A stretch of DNA of 24,094 nucleotides from Bog-473 sp035483935 (lineage in GTDB: Bacteria; Actinomycetota; Acidimicrobiia; Acidimicrobiales; RAAP-2). The notes below the pieces were generated by a model. The model did no database searches, had not been told where the DNA came from, and saw only the letters and a program-made list of their open reading frames with translations. The first letter of the stretch is position 1. The number at the start of each line of letters is the position of its first letter. The stretch is from NCBI GenBank assembly GCA_035483935.1, contig DATHPK010000099.1:1-24094 (forward strand), in the 5' to 3' direction. Shown here piece by piece: positions 1-7,537 of this stretch. Made by a program: the position numbers and the translations under genes.

Positions 1-290
1 GTGATGTCGATGTCGGGCTGTGCGATCGGGTCGAGTTCGGTATCGACCACGGCCTGCGCGTAGAAGTCGGGCAGCGCCTCTCGCAACGCTTCGGCCCGCA
101 ATGCTCCGGCGCCACCCATGCGCGCCTCGAGCACCCGACGCGGCACTTTGCCGGGCCGAAAGCCCGGCACGCGCACCTGCTTCGCCAGGGTCCGTACGAC
201 GTCTCCCATCGCCTGGTCGAACTCGGGCTCGTCGATCTCCACGCTCAGGCGGATCAGGTTTCCCTCGAGTGGCTCAGTGGTCGCACGCAT
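1..290 (-). CDS. tig: Trigger factor, N-terminal part (3' end cut by window edge)
   Basis: Ribosome-associated peptidyl-prolyl isomerase and chaperone that meets nascent chains at the exit tunnel. The reverse strand from the ATG at 290 reads MRATTEPLEGNLIRLSVEID and continues in frame to position 1. It contains VPGFRPGKVPRRVLEAR (about residues 41-57), the ribosome-binding signature (GFRxGK) of the trigger factor N-terminal domain. Only about 96 of the usual 430 or more residues are present; the PPIase and C-terminal domains lie outside the window. No clear Shine-Dalgarno precedes the ATG. A TAGAGT hexamer at 307-302, 11 nt upstream, could be a -10 box giving a very short leader. It lies 85 nt downstream of the DinB-like gene on the same strand, so read-through is also possible. 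The family call is secure. Confidence 0.95.
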   Translation of the reverse strand, partial: MRATTEPLEGNLIRLSVEIDEPEFDQAMGDVVRTLAKQVRVPGFRPGKVPRRVLEARMGGAGALRAEALREALPDFYAQAVVDTELDPIAQPDIDI

Positions 291-375
291 ACGAGTCGAC
301 AACTCTACCGGTGCGCTGCGAGGGCAGGCCGCGGATCGACCGCAATCGACCCGAGTCGGGCTCCCACGCCTGGCC

Positions 376-1230
376 CTAGAACATGAAGTTCATGGCGGCA
401 AGCACCTGCCGGCCGACGGCTGCGTCGCCTTCCATGGCGATGCCACCGGCAGCTTCCACTTGTACCGCCGTGGCGCGTCCACAGCCGAGGCGGAGGAAGT
501 CGAGGCTCGAGAGCGACAAGGTGGCGGTGGACGCGACGTCGTCATCCACGATCCGGGCACGTGAGCCCTCCACGGCGACCGTGAAGGCGCGGGCGTCGTC
601 ACCGGGGCCTGCGATCTCGAAGCGCACGGCGGTGCCGTCCGGGCATGCCGCCTTCTTCCCCACGACGAACGGCATGGCGCTCTCCACGCGCCCGAGCGAA
701 AGGGCCGAGGCCGTATTTCCGCTACCGCCGGGGCGGTCGAGGGCGCGGCGCGCGTCCTGCTCGTGGACCCAACTGTCGAACGCGCGCACCTCCATGAACT
801 CGGCGTAGGGCACCTGGCCGACGGGGCTCCAACCGACGACGGCCCATTCGTCCTCCGTCCGTTGGCCCAGCTGGCCGAGCCGCGTCTCGGTGACCTCGAC
901 GAACTCGGCCCGCACGGCGGCCCCGTCGAGAGGGCGGCGGACGGCGACCCAGGTCTCGTTCACCGCCGCGAAGTCGTTCTTCACATGGTCGCCGAGGGGC
1001 CCGTCCCATTCGGGTGCGGCCTCGCCCATGATCGTGCGCTCGATCCCGATCAGATGGGAAAGTTGGTCCTTGACGTCCCACCCCGGGCACTCGGTCGGCT
1101 GGCCCCACTCGTTGGGCGAAAGCTCGAAACAGGCTTCCGCCAGGCCCCCCCAGGTCTGGCGGAGAGCCTCCGTGGCCTTCATCCCCTGTTGCCGAAAACC
1201 ACCGTCCTGACCTGCACCGTTGTCCGTCAT
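376..1230 (-). CDS. DinB / maleylpyruvate isomerase-like (mycothiol-dependent) family protein
   Basis: A 284-residue cytosolic protein of the actinobacterial TIGR03083/MDMPI_N type, a four-helix-bundle fold that often uses mycothiol and a divalent metal. The family signature ECPGWDVKDQLSHLIGIE lies at about residues 47-64, and RAFDSWVHEQDARRAL at about 149-164. By comparison with maleylpyruvate isomerase (His, Glu, His), the metal triad would be His59, Asp152 and His156, with Asp in the usual Glu position but the same spacing. The C-terminal third resembles the sterol-carrier-like domain often fused to this family. The ATG at 1230 is preferred because a TAGGGT -10 box ends exactly 7 nt upstream, which suits a leaderless mRNA. 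Met17 is an alternative start without a spaced ribosome-binding site. The substrate cannot be told from sequence. Confidence 0.85.
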   Translation of the reverse strand: MTDNGAGQDGGFRQQGMKATEALRQTWGGLAEACFELSPNEWGQPTECPGWDVKDQLSHLIGIERTIMGEAAPEWDGPLGDHVKNDFAAVNETWVAVRRPLDGAAVRAEFVEVTETRLGQLGQRTEDEWAVVGWSPVGQVPYAEFMEVRAFDSWVHEQDARRALDRPGGSGNTASALSLGRVESAMPFVVGKKAACPDGTAVRFEIAGPGDDARAFTVAVEGSRARIVDDDVASTATLSLSSLDFLRLGCGRATAVQVEAAGGIAMEGDAAVGRQVLAAMNFMF

Positions 1231-1237
1231 TCGGCCG

Positions 1238-1243
1238 ACCCTA
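1238..1243 (-). promoter_or_regulatory. Putative leaderless -10 box (TAGGGT) of the DinB-like gene
   Basis: On the minus strand TAGGGT is followed by 7 nt (CGGCCGA) and then the ATG at 1230. TANNNT placed 6-8 nt before a start codon is the usual arrangement for leaderless transcripts in actinobacteria, and no Shine-Dalgarno is present. No good -35 box is seen, so the call rests on the -10 box and its spacing. Confidence 0.45.
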
Positions 1244-1358
1244 CCGGGCGGAACGGCCGTGCGTCGGCCGCGCCCAATGTGACCATCCCACCTTTTTTGT
1301 AACCCTCCCGCTACGTTCGACTGCGGTCCAGGGCCATAACCGACCCAAAGGAGAAGCC

Positions 1359-1514
1359 ATGGCGAGTTACGAGGGGTACTGCGTGAAGTGCCGTGAGAAG
1401 CGTGAGTTCGACGGACACGAAGTCGAGCTGGCGAACGGCCGCCGTGCCGCCCAGGGAACCTGCCCGGTGTGCGGCACCAAGATGAACCGGATCCTGGGCA
1501 AAGCCAAGGTCTGA
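1359..1514 (+). CDS. Small zinc-ribbon protein, DUF5679-like
   Basis: A 51-residue ORF starting MASYEGYCVKCREKREFDG and ending GKAKV. Two CxxC knuckles, CVKC (residues 8-11) and CPVC (about 36-39, followed by GT), should bind one zinc ion. The pattern YCVKCRxK...CPVCGTKMxRILG matches the DUF5679 proteins common in Actinobacteria and Chloroflexi, whose role is unknown; nucleic-acid or protein binding is a guess. The start is well supported: AAAGGAG at 1347-1352 lies 6 nt before the ATG. The gene diverges from the DinB-like gene across a 128-bp intergenic region and stands 69 nt upstream of the amidohydrolase gene on the same strand. Confidence 0.85.
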   Translation: MASYEGYCVKCREKREFDGHEVELANGRRAAQGTCPVCGTKMNRILGKAKV

Positions 1515-1583
1515 CCCGAGCGTCCCGCAGGAAACCCGTCTCGCGGCGGGCGTGGCATCACCCTGCGTGAGACGATACGGGGC

Positions 1584-3308
1584 ATGCACGATCTGATCAT
1601 CAGGGGCGGGACACTCGTCGACGGAACGGGCGCCCCGAGGCGAGAGGCGGACGTCGGGGTCGATTCCGGCCGCATCACCGAAGTGGGGCAGGTCCAGGGC
1701 GGCGGCCACCGGGTCATCGATGCGGACGGCCTCCTGGTCACGCCTGGCTGGGTCGACATCCACACTCATTACGACGGCCAGGCGACGTGGGACCCCGAGC
1801 TCGCGCCGTCGTCATGGCACGGCGTGACGACGCTCGTCATGGGCAACTGCGGCGTCGGCTTTGCGCCGGCCGCACCCGAGCGCCACGAGTGGCTCATCGG
1901 GCTCATGGAGGGCGTCGAGGACATCCCCGGCACGGCGTTGGCCGAGGGGATCGAGTGGGAGTGGGAGACGTTCCCTGAGTACCTCGACGCGTTGGAGCGC
2001 CGGCGCTGGACCGTCGATGTCGGGACGCAGATCCCCCACGGCGCGGTGCGCGCCTACGTGATGGGAGACCGGGGGGCGAAGAACGAGGCGGCCAGCGCCG
2101 AGGACATCGAAGCGATGCGGGCCATCGTCCTCGATGCGTTGCGGGCGGGCGCACTCGGCTTCTCGACGTCGCGCACCCTGGGCCACCGCGCCGTCGACGG
2201 CGAGCCCGTTCCCGGGACGTTCGCCGCGGAGGACGAGCTGTTCGGGGTCGGTGCGGCACTGGCCGACGCCGGTACGGGCGTCTTCGAGCTGGCCCCGTTC
2301 GGGGTGGCCAACGAGCACATGGAAGACCCGTGGCAGGAGATCGACTGGATGCGACGGCTGTCGGCGACGATCGCACGGCCGGTGTCGTTCGCCTTCCTCC
2401 AGGTCGACGAAGATCCCGAACTCTGGCGCAAGCATCTCGCCGCCTCGCTCGAAGCATGTGCTGAGGGCGCCGAGCTCTACCCACAGGTGGCGGGACGGGC
2501 CACGGGGCTGTTGACCGGTCACTTCGCGACGTACTGCTTGTTCTCGGAGATCCCCGCCTATGTCGAGTTGCGCAAGCGGCACCTCCCGGCACCCGAATTC
2601 GTCGCGGCGTTGTCGGATCCGGAGGTGCGCCGTTCGATCGTGTCGTGGACGCCGCCGTCGCCGGCGGTGGCCGAGCAGATGGAGCGGGCGTACGGCCGGA
2701 CCTACGTCCTCGGCGACCCGCCGGACTACGAGCCCGGGCCCGAGCGCTCGCTGGCCGGACTGGCGGCCGCCAGGGGAACGACGCCACTCGAGGTCGCGTA
2801 CGACGAGATGGCGCGTGACGAGGGAACGGGGTTGTTGTACGTCCCGATCCTGAACTACTCGACCGGGGACCTCGACCACGTGTACGACATGCTGCAGCAC
2901 CCGCGCGGGCTGCTGGGTCTCTCTGACGGGGGCGCGCACACGGGGACCATTTGCGACGCGTCGATGCCGACGTTCATGCTCACGCACTGGACCCGTGACC
3001 GGACCCGCGGCGACCGGCTGCCCCTCGAGTACGTGGTGAAGAAGCAGACGCACGACACGGCGCGCCTCTACGGCATGTCGGACCGCGGCACGATCGAGCC
3101 GGGCGCACTGGCCGACTTCAACCTCGTCGACTACGACGGGCTGCAGCTCGAGGCACCGTTCCTCGTCAACGACCTTCCTGCCGGAGGCAAGCGCCTCCTG
3201 CAACGGGCGCGCGGTTACGCGATGACGATCAAGAAGGGCACGGTGACCTTCGAGAACGGTCAGCCGACCGGGGAGCTGCCCGGCCGGCTGTTGCGCGGCG
3301 CCCGCTGA
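1584..3308 (+). CDS. D-aminoacylase-like amidohydrolase (N-acyl-D-amino-acid deacylase family)
   Basis: A 574-residue cytosolic enzyme of the amidohydrolase superfamily (TIM barrel with a flanking beta-sandwich). It opens with MHDLIIRGGTLVDGTGAP, the usual start of dihydroorotase/D-aminoacylase-type hydrolases. HTHYDGQ (His60, His62) and GNCGVGFAP (Cys89) match the first zinc ligands of D-aminoacylases, and GLSDGGAHTG supplies the late catalytic Asp. The C-terminal GTIEPGALADFNLVD is the typical sandwich return. Two middle His ligands of classical deacylases (YxTHxR and HHK regions) appear replaced, by FELAPFG and FAFLQ, so the reaction may differ from D-amino-acid deacylation. The ATG at 1584 has only a weak GGGG just upstream. 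A cyclase gene follows 50 nt downstream. Family sure, substrate unknown. Confidence 0.87.
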   Translation: MHDLIIRGGTLVDGTGAPRREADVGVDSGRITEVGQVQGGGHRVIDADGLLVTPGWVDIHTHYDGQATWDPELAPSSWHGVTTLVMGNCGVGFAPAAPERHEWLIGLMEGVEDIPGTALAEGIEWEWETFPEYLDALERRRWTVDVGTQIPHGAVRAYVMGDRGAKNEAASAEDIEAMRAIVLDALRAGALGFSTSRTLGHRAVDGEPVPGTFAAEDELFGVGAALADAGTGVFELAPFGVANEHMEDPWQEIDWMRRLSATIARPVSFAFLQVDEDPELWRKHLAASLEACAEGAELYPQVAGRATGLLTGHFATYCLFSEIPAYVELRKRHLPAPEFVAALSDPEVRRSIVSWTPPSPAVAEQMERAYGRTYVLGDPPDYEPGPERSLAGLAAARGTTPLEVAYDEMARDEGTGLLYVPILNYSTGDLDHVYDMLQHPRGLLGLSDGGAHTGTICDASMPTFMLTHWTRDRTRGDRLPLEYVVKKQTHDTARLYGMSDRGTIEPGALADFNLVDYDGLQLEAPFLVNDLPAGGKRLLQRARGYAMTIKKGTVTFENGQPTGELPGRLLRGAR

Positions 3309-3358
3309 GACCGCTCGGCGCGCCGAAGGCGCCCGCCGCCCGCTAGAACGCAACCCGT

Positions 3359-4717
3359 ATGGACGCGCCGCAGACCGAGTACGCGGTGCGCGACGGCGTG
3401 CACATCGGCTACCAGGTGTGGGGCCTCGAAGCGGCGCCGGACACGGTCGACGTGCTCGAATTCAACAGCGGACTCATGATCTCGATCGACGAGACGGTCG
3501 ACGAGCCGAACTGGCTGCGCTACACCGAGGGGGTCGCCGGATTCTCCCGGCTCATCCGGTTCGACTGCGGGGGCCTCGGCCTCTCCGATCCCCTCCCAAC
3601 GGGGGTCGCTCCCTCGATCGAGGGCTGGGGCCGGGACGCTCTGACCGTCATGGACGCTGCGGGTTGTGAGCGGGCCGTGGTCCTTGCAGCCAACGGCGGC
3701 GCGATGGCCGCCCTGTGGTTGGCGGCCACGCATCCGGAGCGTGTCGCCTCGCTGGTGATCGTCAATGGGACGGCGCGGGTCGGCGCGGCCGAGGACTACG
3801 GCTTCGGCGTCTCCGACATCGAGCTCGAAGAGGCGGTCAGCATCAACGTGCCGATGGTCGAGGGCGACATACCCCAGGACATCGCCATCTTCGCCCCGAG
3901 CCTGGCGCACCGGGTGGGCTTCCGCGAATGGTGGGGGCGCGCCGCCCGGCGCGGCGCCAGCCCCGCCACCGCCGCCGCCTTCAACCTGGTGACGTTCACC
4001 GCCGACATGCGGTGGACCCTGCCGGACATCTCGTGCCCGACGTTGATCTTCGCCCGGCTGGACACCTACGCGAACCTGAACGAACACGGCCGGTATCTGG
4101 CCGACCACATCGCCGGAGCCCGCATCATCAGCCACGTGGGGCCCGACCTCCTGCCTTGGGCGGGCGAGTTCGACTCGATCGTCGACGAGATGGAGGAGTT
4201 CGTGACGGGGGCCCGGGGCCAGCACGCAGCCACCCGACTGTTGTCCACCGTGCTGTTCACCGACATCGTGGACTCGACGGTGCGCGCGGCCGAGGTCGGC
4301 GACCAGCAATGGCGCGGCGTCCTCGACGAATTCGACGTCAACGTGGGTCGGTTGTTGGCCCGGAATGACGGTGTGCTCGTGAAGATGACCGGCGACGGGA
4401 TCCTGGCCCGGTTCCCCACTCCCGCGCAGGGTGTGCGCTGCGCGGCGGCGATGGTCGAGGCCGCAGGGCGGTCCGGTTTGGAGCTACGGGCCGGACTGCA
4501 CGCCGGCGAGGTCGAGTTGCGGGGCGACGACATTGGCGGAATGGCGGTGCACATCGCGTCACGGGTGAGCGCGATGGCGGCCGCCGGCGAAGTGTTAGTG
4601 ACCGGGACCGTGCGCGACCTGGTCGTCGGCTCGGGCATCGTGTTCGACGACCGGGGTCGTTACAACCTCAAAGGGGTGCCGGACGAATGGCAGGTGCTGG
4701 CGGTGGAACGGGCCTGA
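3359..4717 (+). CDS. Class III nucleotidyl cyclase fused to a degenerate alpha/beta-hydrolase domain
   Basis: A 452-residue cytosolic protein. Residues 5-285 form an alpha/beta-hydrolase-like sensor domain, and 292-450 a class III adenylate/guanylate cyclase domain. The cyclase keeps both metal-binding Asp residues, Asp302 in FTDIVDST and Asp346 in KMTGDGILARF, plus the Arg of AVHIASRV (Arg402) and the closing GRYNLKGVPDEW. The usual Asn before that Arg is His398. In the hydrolase domain the nucleophile elbow reads LAANGG, so the expected Ser is Asn112. The motif GRDHLPW of active relatives, which carries the catalytic His, reads GPDLLPW. The domain therefore looks like a binding module rather than an enzyme. 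The ATG at 3359 has no clear ribosome-binding site. The gene converges on the secreted-protein gene, 41 nt away. Confidence 0.9.
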   Translation: MDAPQTEYAVRDGVHIGYQVWGLEAAPDTVDVLEFNSGLMISIDETVDEPNWLRYTEGVAGFSRLIRFDCGGLGLSDPLPTGVAPSIEGWGRDALTVMDAAGCERAVVLAANGGAMAALWLAATHPERVASLVIVNGTARVGAAEDYGFGVSDIELEEAVSINVPMVEGDIPQDIAIFAPSLAHRVGFREWWGRAARRGASPATAAAFNLVTFTADMRWTLPDISCPTLIFARLDTYANLNEHGRYLADHIAGARIISHVGPDLLPWAGEFDSIVDEMEEFVTGARGQHAATRLLSTVLFTDIVDSTVRAAEVGDQQWRGVLDEFDVNVGRLLARNDGVLVKMTGDGILARFPTPAQGVRCAAAMVEAAGRSGLELRAGLHAGEVELRGDDIGGMAVHIASRVSAMAAAGEVLVTGTVRDLVVGSGIVFDDRGRYNLKGVPDEWQVLAVERA

Positions 4718-4758
4718 GCCACCAGGGACAGACCGCCGGGCGGTCGGACGATCGCCGG

Positions 4759-5388
4759 TCAGCCGATCGGGACCAGTTGGTATTTGAGGATGTTCCCGTT
4801 GCTGGTGAAAGTCAGCGTCAGGTCCTTCCCGCTGCAGGCGTATGTGCCCGTTTCGGGCGACGGCGAGACCGCCTCGGTCCTGCCGGCCACCGTGATGGTG
4901 GCGTTGTCACTCACGTTGGTGACCGACGAGAAGGTGCCCGAGGTCGCAGTCGTCTTCGATGAGAAGCCGTAGTGGTCGGTGATGGTGCCGTTGAACTTGG
5001 CCGAGCCCTCGGCCCCCGTCAAGGGCGTCCCCGGGGTGAAGTTCCCGAGTGCGTTGCCGTTGGACATGATGTCGACGGTGGTCCCAGTGCCTCCGGTGAA
5101 CGAGAGGCCACTGGTGCTCAACGTCATGTTCGTCACGTCCCAGTTCCCCACCAAGCACGGATGGGCGCCGCTCTGCTTGCTCTTGCCCTTGTTCTTCTTG
5201 TGCTTGGACTGCGTCTGGCTTTGCTTTGACGAAGCCGACCGGGCATGTGACGCTCCGGCTGCGGGGGCGCCGGCACCTCCAGCCACTCCGGCGAGGACGA
5301 GGACGGCGCAGGCCGCCGGGCCCAGGATCAGCGTCCCGAACCGTGGCCCGGGCAGCCGGCGGCCGGCAACCGGCGTATCGGGGTCCAT
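4759..5388 (-). CDS. Secreted lysine-rich hypothetical protein
   Basis: Unrecognised. From the ATG at 5388 it is 209 residues: an N-terminal hydrophobic export segment (about residues 18-45, GTLILGPAACAVLVLAGVAG, then an Ala/Gly-rich AxA-type region), a low-complexity SKQSQTQSKHKKNKGKSKQSG linker, then a Thr/Ser/Gly-rich domain of about 130 residues starting HPCLVGNWDVTNM. That domain reads as alternating beta strands and ends KYQLVPIG. It has two cysteines, one at its start and one in TYACSGKDL near the end, that could form a disulfide. The LVGNW opening recalls lipocalin- or META-like domains, but this is weak. A GTG start at 5451 would add 21 residues. Neither start has a good ribosome-binding site. 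It sits just downstream of tRNA-Pro on the same strand. Confidence 0.7.
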   Translation of the reverse strand: MDPDTPVAGRRLPGPRFGTLILGPAACAVLVLAGVAGGAGAPAAGASHARSASSKQSQTQSKHKKNKGKSKQSGAHPCLVGNWDVTNMTLSTSGLSFTGGTGTTVDIMSNGNALGNFTPGTPLTGAEGSAKFNGTITDHYGFSSKTTATSGTFSSVTNVSDNATITVAGRTEAVSPSPETGTYACSGKDLTLTFTSNGNILKYQLVPIG

Positions 5389-5486
5389 TGGTGGAGCATG
5401 CGCCGTCTTCGCGGCGAAGTCCAGTGGTCGGCCGGTGCCCAGCCTGTCCACCGAACGCGGGTCCAGCGTTTGGGGTCTACCTCAGA

Positions 5487-5563
5487 TGGTCGGGATGCGG
5501 GGATTTGAACCCCGGACCTCCTGCTCCCAAAGCAGGCGCGCTGCCAAGCTGCGCCACATCCCG
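5487..5563 (-). tRNA. tRNA-Pro (anticodon TGG), CCA encoded
   Basis: The minus strand folds as a full cloverleaf. The 7-bp acceptor is CGGGATG/CATCCCG, the D-arm contains GGCGCAGCTTGGCAGCGC, and the anticodon stem-loop CCTGC-TTTGGGA-GCAGG puts TGG at 34-36. The T-arm is CCGGGGTTCAAATCCCCG. Discriminator A is followed by an encoded CCA (5489-5487). It is the only one of the three tRNAs here with encoded CCA. Confidence 0.96.
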
Positions 5564-5578
5564 TGACTGCCCGCTGGT

Positions 5579-5607
5579 GCAGGCCAGACCCAAATCTAGT
5601 GGCCTGC
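5579..5607. repeat. 8-bp inverted repeat around a possible tRNA-Pro -10 box
   Basis: GCAGGCCA (5579-5586) and TGGCCTGC (5600-5607) are perfect inverted arms around a 13-nt AT-richer spacer. On the minus strand the spacer contains TAGATT (5598-5593), a good TANNNT -10 box about 30 nt before the tRNA-Pro 5' end. There is no T-tract, so an intrinsic terminator for the upstream hydrolase gene is less likely than an operator or an RNA hairpin, but both remain possible. Confidence 0.45.
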
Positions 5608-5633
5608 CGTGGGCCCTTCTGGGACGGATCGCG

Positions 5634-6845
5634 TCAGCGGGTGTTCAACCCGGCGACTGTGCGGGCTGCCGTCCCGAGAAGAGCCGCCATGTTGCCGCGG
5701 TAGAACAGGTCGAGATCGCCGGAGGCGACGCCTCCCAGTTCCTCCTCGAACTTCGCGAGCGGGTCGCGTCCTCCTTCCGGGTGCGGATAGTCGGTGGAGA
5801 ACATGAACAGGTCCGCTCCGGCCTCCTCCATCATCCAGCCCACTGGCTCACCCGGAAACGGCGTGAACTTGAGATGCCGCCGGACGTATTCCGACGGCTT
5901 GTCCTGCAAACGACGCAGTGGATCTTCGGTGCGCCGGAACGCCCTCTGCGCGTAGTCCAAGTGGTGCATCCACGACACGACCCAACCAGCACCCTGCTCG
6001 ATGCAGCCACCCCGCAACCCGGGGAACCGGTCGAAGAGGCCGTCGAGTATCAGTGCCCCCAAGAAAAGAGACGGCGAGTGGTAGATGGCGAGGTAGTCCT
6101 TCGAGCGGATGTTCTCCCCCCCGCCCAGGTGATCGGTGACCGGCATACCGTTGTTGTGGAAGGCGCGGTCCAGCAGCCGGCCCCCGCCCCCGACGTGGAG
6201 GACGAAGGGGACATCGCGGTGCTCGAGAAGATCCCAGAACGGGTCGAGGTCCGGATGGGTCGGAGCACGGTCGCCGGCGGCGGTTGAGGGCACCATGATC
6301 GCCGCACACCCGTCCGCGATCGCCTCGGACGCCACGTCGACGGCCCGGCCCGGATCCACCAACGACACGTAGCCGACGGGGAACAGGCGGTGGTCCACCT
6401 CGCAGAACTTGACCATGGCCCTGTTCTGTGCCCGGCAACCTGCGTAGAGCAGGTCGAGGTCACGGGCCAGCTCCGCGTTGTCGTCGTAGCGGCGCGGGCT
6501 GCGCGGAAGGCTGAACATCGCGGTCGCGAACGTGGCGAAGACGAGCTGACCCTCGAAGCCGAGGAGGTCGAGTGCGTGACTGCGTTCGGCCGAGTCGAAT
6601 CCGCCCATTGCCATCCAGCCCTTGTCGAGCATGAGGTTTTCTTCGGCGCGTGCCGCCACCGCGGGGTCGGAGCGCCGGCGCTGCGCCTTGTGCTGGGCGT
6701 CCTCGAGGATCGGGTGGAGCGCATCCATACCTTGTCGCCGCAGCCGGTCCCGGGCTTCCAGGTCGATGAACTCGTCGAGGAAGTCCGCCAGCTCCATCAC
6801 ATGGCTGTCTGCATCGAGAATGGCCTTCTCGCCCGCGTAGGTCAT
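5634..6845 (-). CDS. Metal-dependent amidohydrolase (amidohydrolase_2 / ACMSD-like family)
   Basis: A 403-residue TIM-barrel hydrolase or decarboxylase-like protein, cytosolic. Residues 10-18 (LDADSHVME) are the N-terminal metal motif, with His15 in the second His position and Glu18 nearby. His217 (FVLHVGG) fits the strand-5 ligand, and Asp352 in MFSTDYPHPEGG the strand-8 catalytic Asp. Close actinobacterial relatives are generally annotated as predicted TIM-barrel hydrolases, often near catabolic genes; the substrate is unknown. The start is firm: GGAGGGG lies 5 nt before the ATG at 6845. It is transcribed divergently from the tetR gene across 74 bp holding a perfect palindrome, so it is the likely target of that repressor. 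Confidence 0.88.
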   Translation of the reverse strand: MTYAGEKAILDADSHVMELADFLDEFIDLEARDRLRRQGMDALHPILEDAQHKAQRRRSDPAVAARAEENLMLDKGWMAMGGFDSAERSHALDLLGFEGQLVFATFATAMFSLPRSPRRYDDNAELARDLDLLYAGCRAQNRAMVKFCEVDHRLFPVGYVSLVDPGRAVDVASEAIADGCAAIMVPSTAAGDRAPTHPDLDPFWDLLEHRDVPFVLHVGGGGRLLDRAFHNNGMPVTDHLGGGENIRSKDYLAIYHSPSLFLGALILDGLFDRFPGLRGGCIEQGAGWVVSWMHHLDYAQRAFRRTEDPLRRLQDKPSEYVRRHLKFTPFPGEPVGWMMEEAGADLFMFSTDYPHPEGGRDPLAKFEEELGGVASGDLDLFYRGNMAALLGTAARTVAGLNTR

Positions 6846-6878
6846 TGGCTCCCCTCCGTGGAACTGAAATTGCTTGCT

Positions 6879-6908
6879 GGTGACATTTTGTCACCTCAGA
6901 GATACCAT
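6879..6908 (+). promoter_or_regulatory. tetR promoter with overlapping 17-bp palindromic operator
   Basis: GGTGACATTTTGTCACC at 6879-6895 is a perfect inverted repeat (7-bp arms, 3-nt centre), typical of a TetR-family operator. On the plus strand it overlaps a -35 box GTGACA (6880-6885), followed by a 17-nt spacer and a -10 box TACCAT (6903-6908). The -10 box lies 11 nt before the tetR ATG, so the transcript would have a leader of only a few nt. On the minus strand the same palindrome lies 34 nt upstream of the hydrolase start. Repressor binding could silence both genes. Confidence 0.75.
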
Positions 6909-6919
6909 ACTGCCTTCGT

Positions 6920-7537
6920 ATGACCGACGTCAGCGCCCCTGCGGGCGCCCTCTCCATGAAGACGGACTCCCTGAACAGGCGCGGCTCTCTCCTGGACGCG
7001 GCAGGAGTCCTGGTGGCCGCAGGGGGCGCCGCCAGCGTCTCGATGGAGTCGGTGGCTGCGGCGAGCGGTGTGAGCCGCGCCCTGGTCTACAAGCACTTCG
7101 CAAACCGTCACGATGTGTTGGCGGCGCTGTTCGAGCGCGAGAGCCGCCTCCTGCATCGCCAGCTCACGCAGTCGGTGACCGCCGCCGCCGGGCTGGAAGC
7201 GAAATTCAGGGCTCTTGTCGAGGGAGCGTTGACCGCCCAGTCGAGCCGAGGCGCCACCCTCGCCGCGCTCATGAACGAGGGCGGACGCCCCGCCCACCAA
7301 CGGGACGTCCAACGTCGCCGTGACGGCGCAACGGTCCGCTACTTCGCCGCATTGGCCGTCGCCGAACTCGGCCTGGACGAACGGCGGGCCATCGCCGGGG
7401 TGCAGCTCGCTCTGGGCGCCATCGCACTCGTGCTGCAGCAATGGCGTCACCGCCCGACACCTGCGTATGCCGCCGAGCTGGCCGATACCTATGTCGCATT
7501 CGCGATGGGCGGGCTCCGAACCCTGTCGTCCGCGTAG
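6920..7537 (+). CDS. TetR/AcrR family transcriptional regulator
   Basis: A 205-residue regulator. The helix-turn-helix covers about residues 20-65: RGSLLDAAGVLVAAGGAASVSMESVAAASGVSRALVYKHFANRHDVLAALFE has the family signature VSRALVYKHFxNRxDVLAAL. The remainder is the ligand-binding and dimerisation domain, which is variable and gives no clue to the ligand. No Shine-Dalgarno precedes the ATG; the promoter at 6879-6908 fits a near-leaderless message. Met13 is an alternative start, but it would trim the N-terminal extension without gaining a ribosome-binding site. Context suggests it represses itself and the divergent amidohydrolase. The downstream MFS exporter is about 290 bp away and may be a further target. 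Confidence 0.92.
   Translation: MTDVSAPAGALSMKTDSLNRRGSLLDAAGVLVAAGGAASVSMESVAAASGVSRALVYKHFANRHDVLAALFERESRLLHRQLTQSVTAAAGLEAKFRALVEGALTAQSSRGATLAALMNEGGRPAHQRDVQRRRDGATVRYFAALAVAELGLDERRAIAGVQLALGAIALVLQQWRHRPTPAYAAELADTYVAFAMGGLRTLSSA

Noticed and set aside
1812..3353. 513-codon minus-strand frame opposite the amidohydrolase
   Set aside because: Arg/His/Val-rich shadow created by high-GC codon bias; the plus strand has clear family motifs.
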